From contig WVZH01000561.1 of NCBI GenBank assembly GCA_011772595.1, forward strand, positions 1 through 5,022: a DNA stretch of 5,022 bases, written 5' to 3'. The position numbers and the translations under genes were made by a program. This document shows positions 4,823 to 5,022 of the stretch, one piece after another. The notes under the pieces were generated by a model. The model made no database searches and was not told the DNA's origin. It saw only the letters and a program-made list of their open reading frames with translations. Numbering within the stretch: the first letter of the stretch is position 1; every line of letters begins with the position of its first letter. The stretch comes from Anaerolineales bacterium. Lineage in GTDB: Bacteria; Chloroflexota; Anaerolineae; Anaerolineales; E44-bin32.

Positions 4823-5022
4823 ATGGACAGCAAAGAGTATTTCGACGATATTGCCCCACAGTGGGATCGCATGCGAAGCCAGTTCTTCTCGCCAGCTGTA
4901 AGGGAGAAGGCCTTTCGACTGGCTGGGATTGAGCCCGGCCGGTTGGCGGGAGACATTGGTGCGGGGACGGGCTTTCTGACAGAGGGTCTTCTCTCTCGCG
5001 ATGTTCGGGTGATTGCTGTTGA
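4823..5022 (+). CDS. Class I SAM-dependent methyltransferase, N-terminal part
   Basis: Only the first 66 codons are present. The N-terminus, KEYFDDIAPQWDRMRSQFF (4-22), is the typical lead-in helix of small Rossmann-fold methyltransferases (the YFD.IAPQWD type). It is followed by a helix (SPAVREKAFRLAGI, 23-36) and motif I, GDIGAGTGFLTEGLL (43-57), the glycine-rich SAM-binding loop; VIAV (63-66) begins the second strand. The acceptor cannot be told from this part; small-molecule and arsenite-type methyltransferases begin in a similar way. The start is supported by GAGGA 9 nt upstream. The gene is more GC-rich than the lipoprotein and SRPBCC genes, which fits independent origins of neighbouring cassettes. 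Confidence 0.87.
   Translation, partial: MDSKEYFDDIAPQWDRMRSQFFSPAVREKAFRLAGIEPGRLAGDIGAGTGFLTEGLLSRDVRVIAV

Larger units (their letters stand above)
4787..5022 (+). mobile_element. Integron-type gene cassette 4 (methyltransferase), right end outside window
   Basis: The cassette starts at TTAGACGACC after the proposed cut in attC3, and its gene begins 36 nt later, like cassettes 2 and 3. The far attC lies outside the window. From the left end one can predict an R'' region close to GGTCGTCTAAC downstream of the methyltransferase gene. Confidence 0.5.

Noticed and set aside
4693..4956. An 87-codon minus-strand reading frame over attC3 and the methyltransferase
   Set aside because: It lies antisense to a well-supported methyltransferase start and to the attC arms, and shows no domain pattern.

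Overview
This window reads as part of a bacterial integron-type gene-cassette array. Four attC-like recombination sites (about 2340-2462, 3023-3113, 4057-4180 and 4683-4792) separate unrelated genes that all point the same way, one gene per interval. No integrase gene, attI site, tRNA, rRNA or CRISPR is visible. The fragment could therefore be the inside of a large chromosomal (sedentary) integron or a CALIN, a cluster of attC sites lacking a nearby integrase. The host cannot be named from sequence alone. The lipoproteins argue for an environmental bacterium, and the cargo families recall Chloroflexota-type genomes, but that is a weak impression.

Layout, left to right. Positions 1-2262 hold the C-terminal 753 codons of a very large protein. 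Its frame is open from base 1, so the true start lies outside the window. It looks like an (alpha/alpha)6-barrel carbohydrate-active protein, remotely like cellobiose phosphorylase (GH94), but its family is not established. At 2263-2579 there is a short tail, the first attC-like site (attC0) and the leader of the next gene. Cassette 1 (2457-3107) encodes a small lipoprotein with a lipocalin-like C-terminal pattern. Cassette 2 (3108-4174) encodes a predicted exported alpha/beta hydrolase with a GHSLGG nucleophile elbow. Cassette 3 (4175-4786) encodes an SRPBCC (START/Bet v1-like) protein. Cassette 4 (4787 to the end) begins a class I SAM-dependent methyltransferase, cut off by the window.

The strongest argument for cassettes is not the repeats alone. 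The first bases of each complete cassette are complementary to the R'' arm at its own far end, as expected if each was once a free circle whose attC was split on insertion. This holds for cassette 1 (10 of 13), cassette 2 (10 of 10) and cassette 3 (12 of 13). In cassette 3 both ends have drifted from the textbook consensus together. Cassettes 2, 3 and 4 start their genes 28-36 nt after the boundary.

The genes do not form a pathway. They look like independent cargo, probably read through from a promoter outside the window. Two neighbouring cassettes encode predicted envelope lipoproteins. The points most worth following up are whether the giant gene at the left is itself a cassette, the non-consensus R' sites that standard searches may miss, and a GGGATG(TG) motif kept in the normally unconserved spacer of every site.
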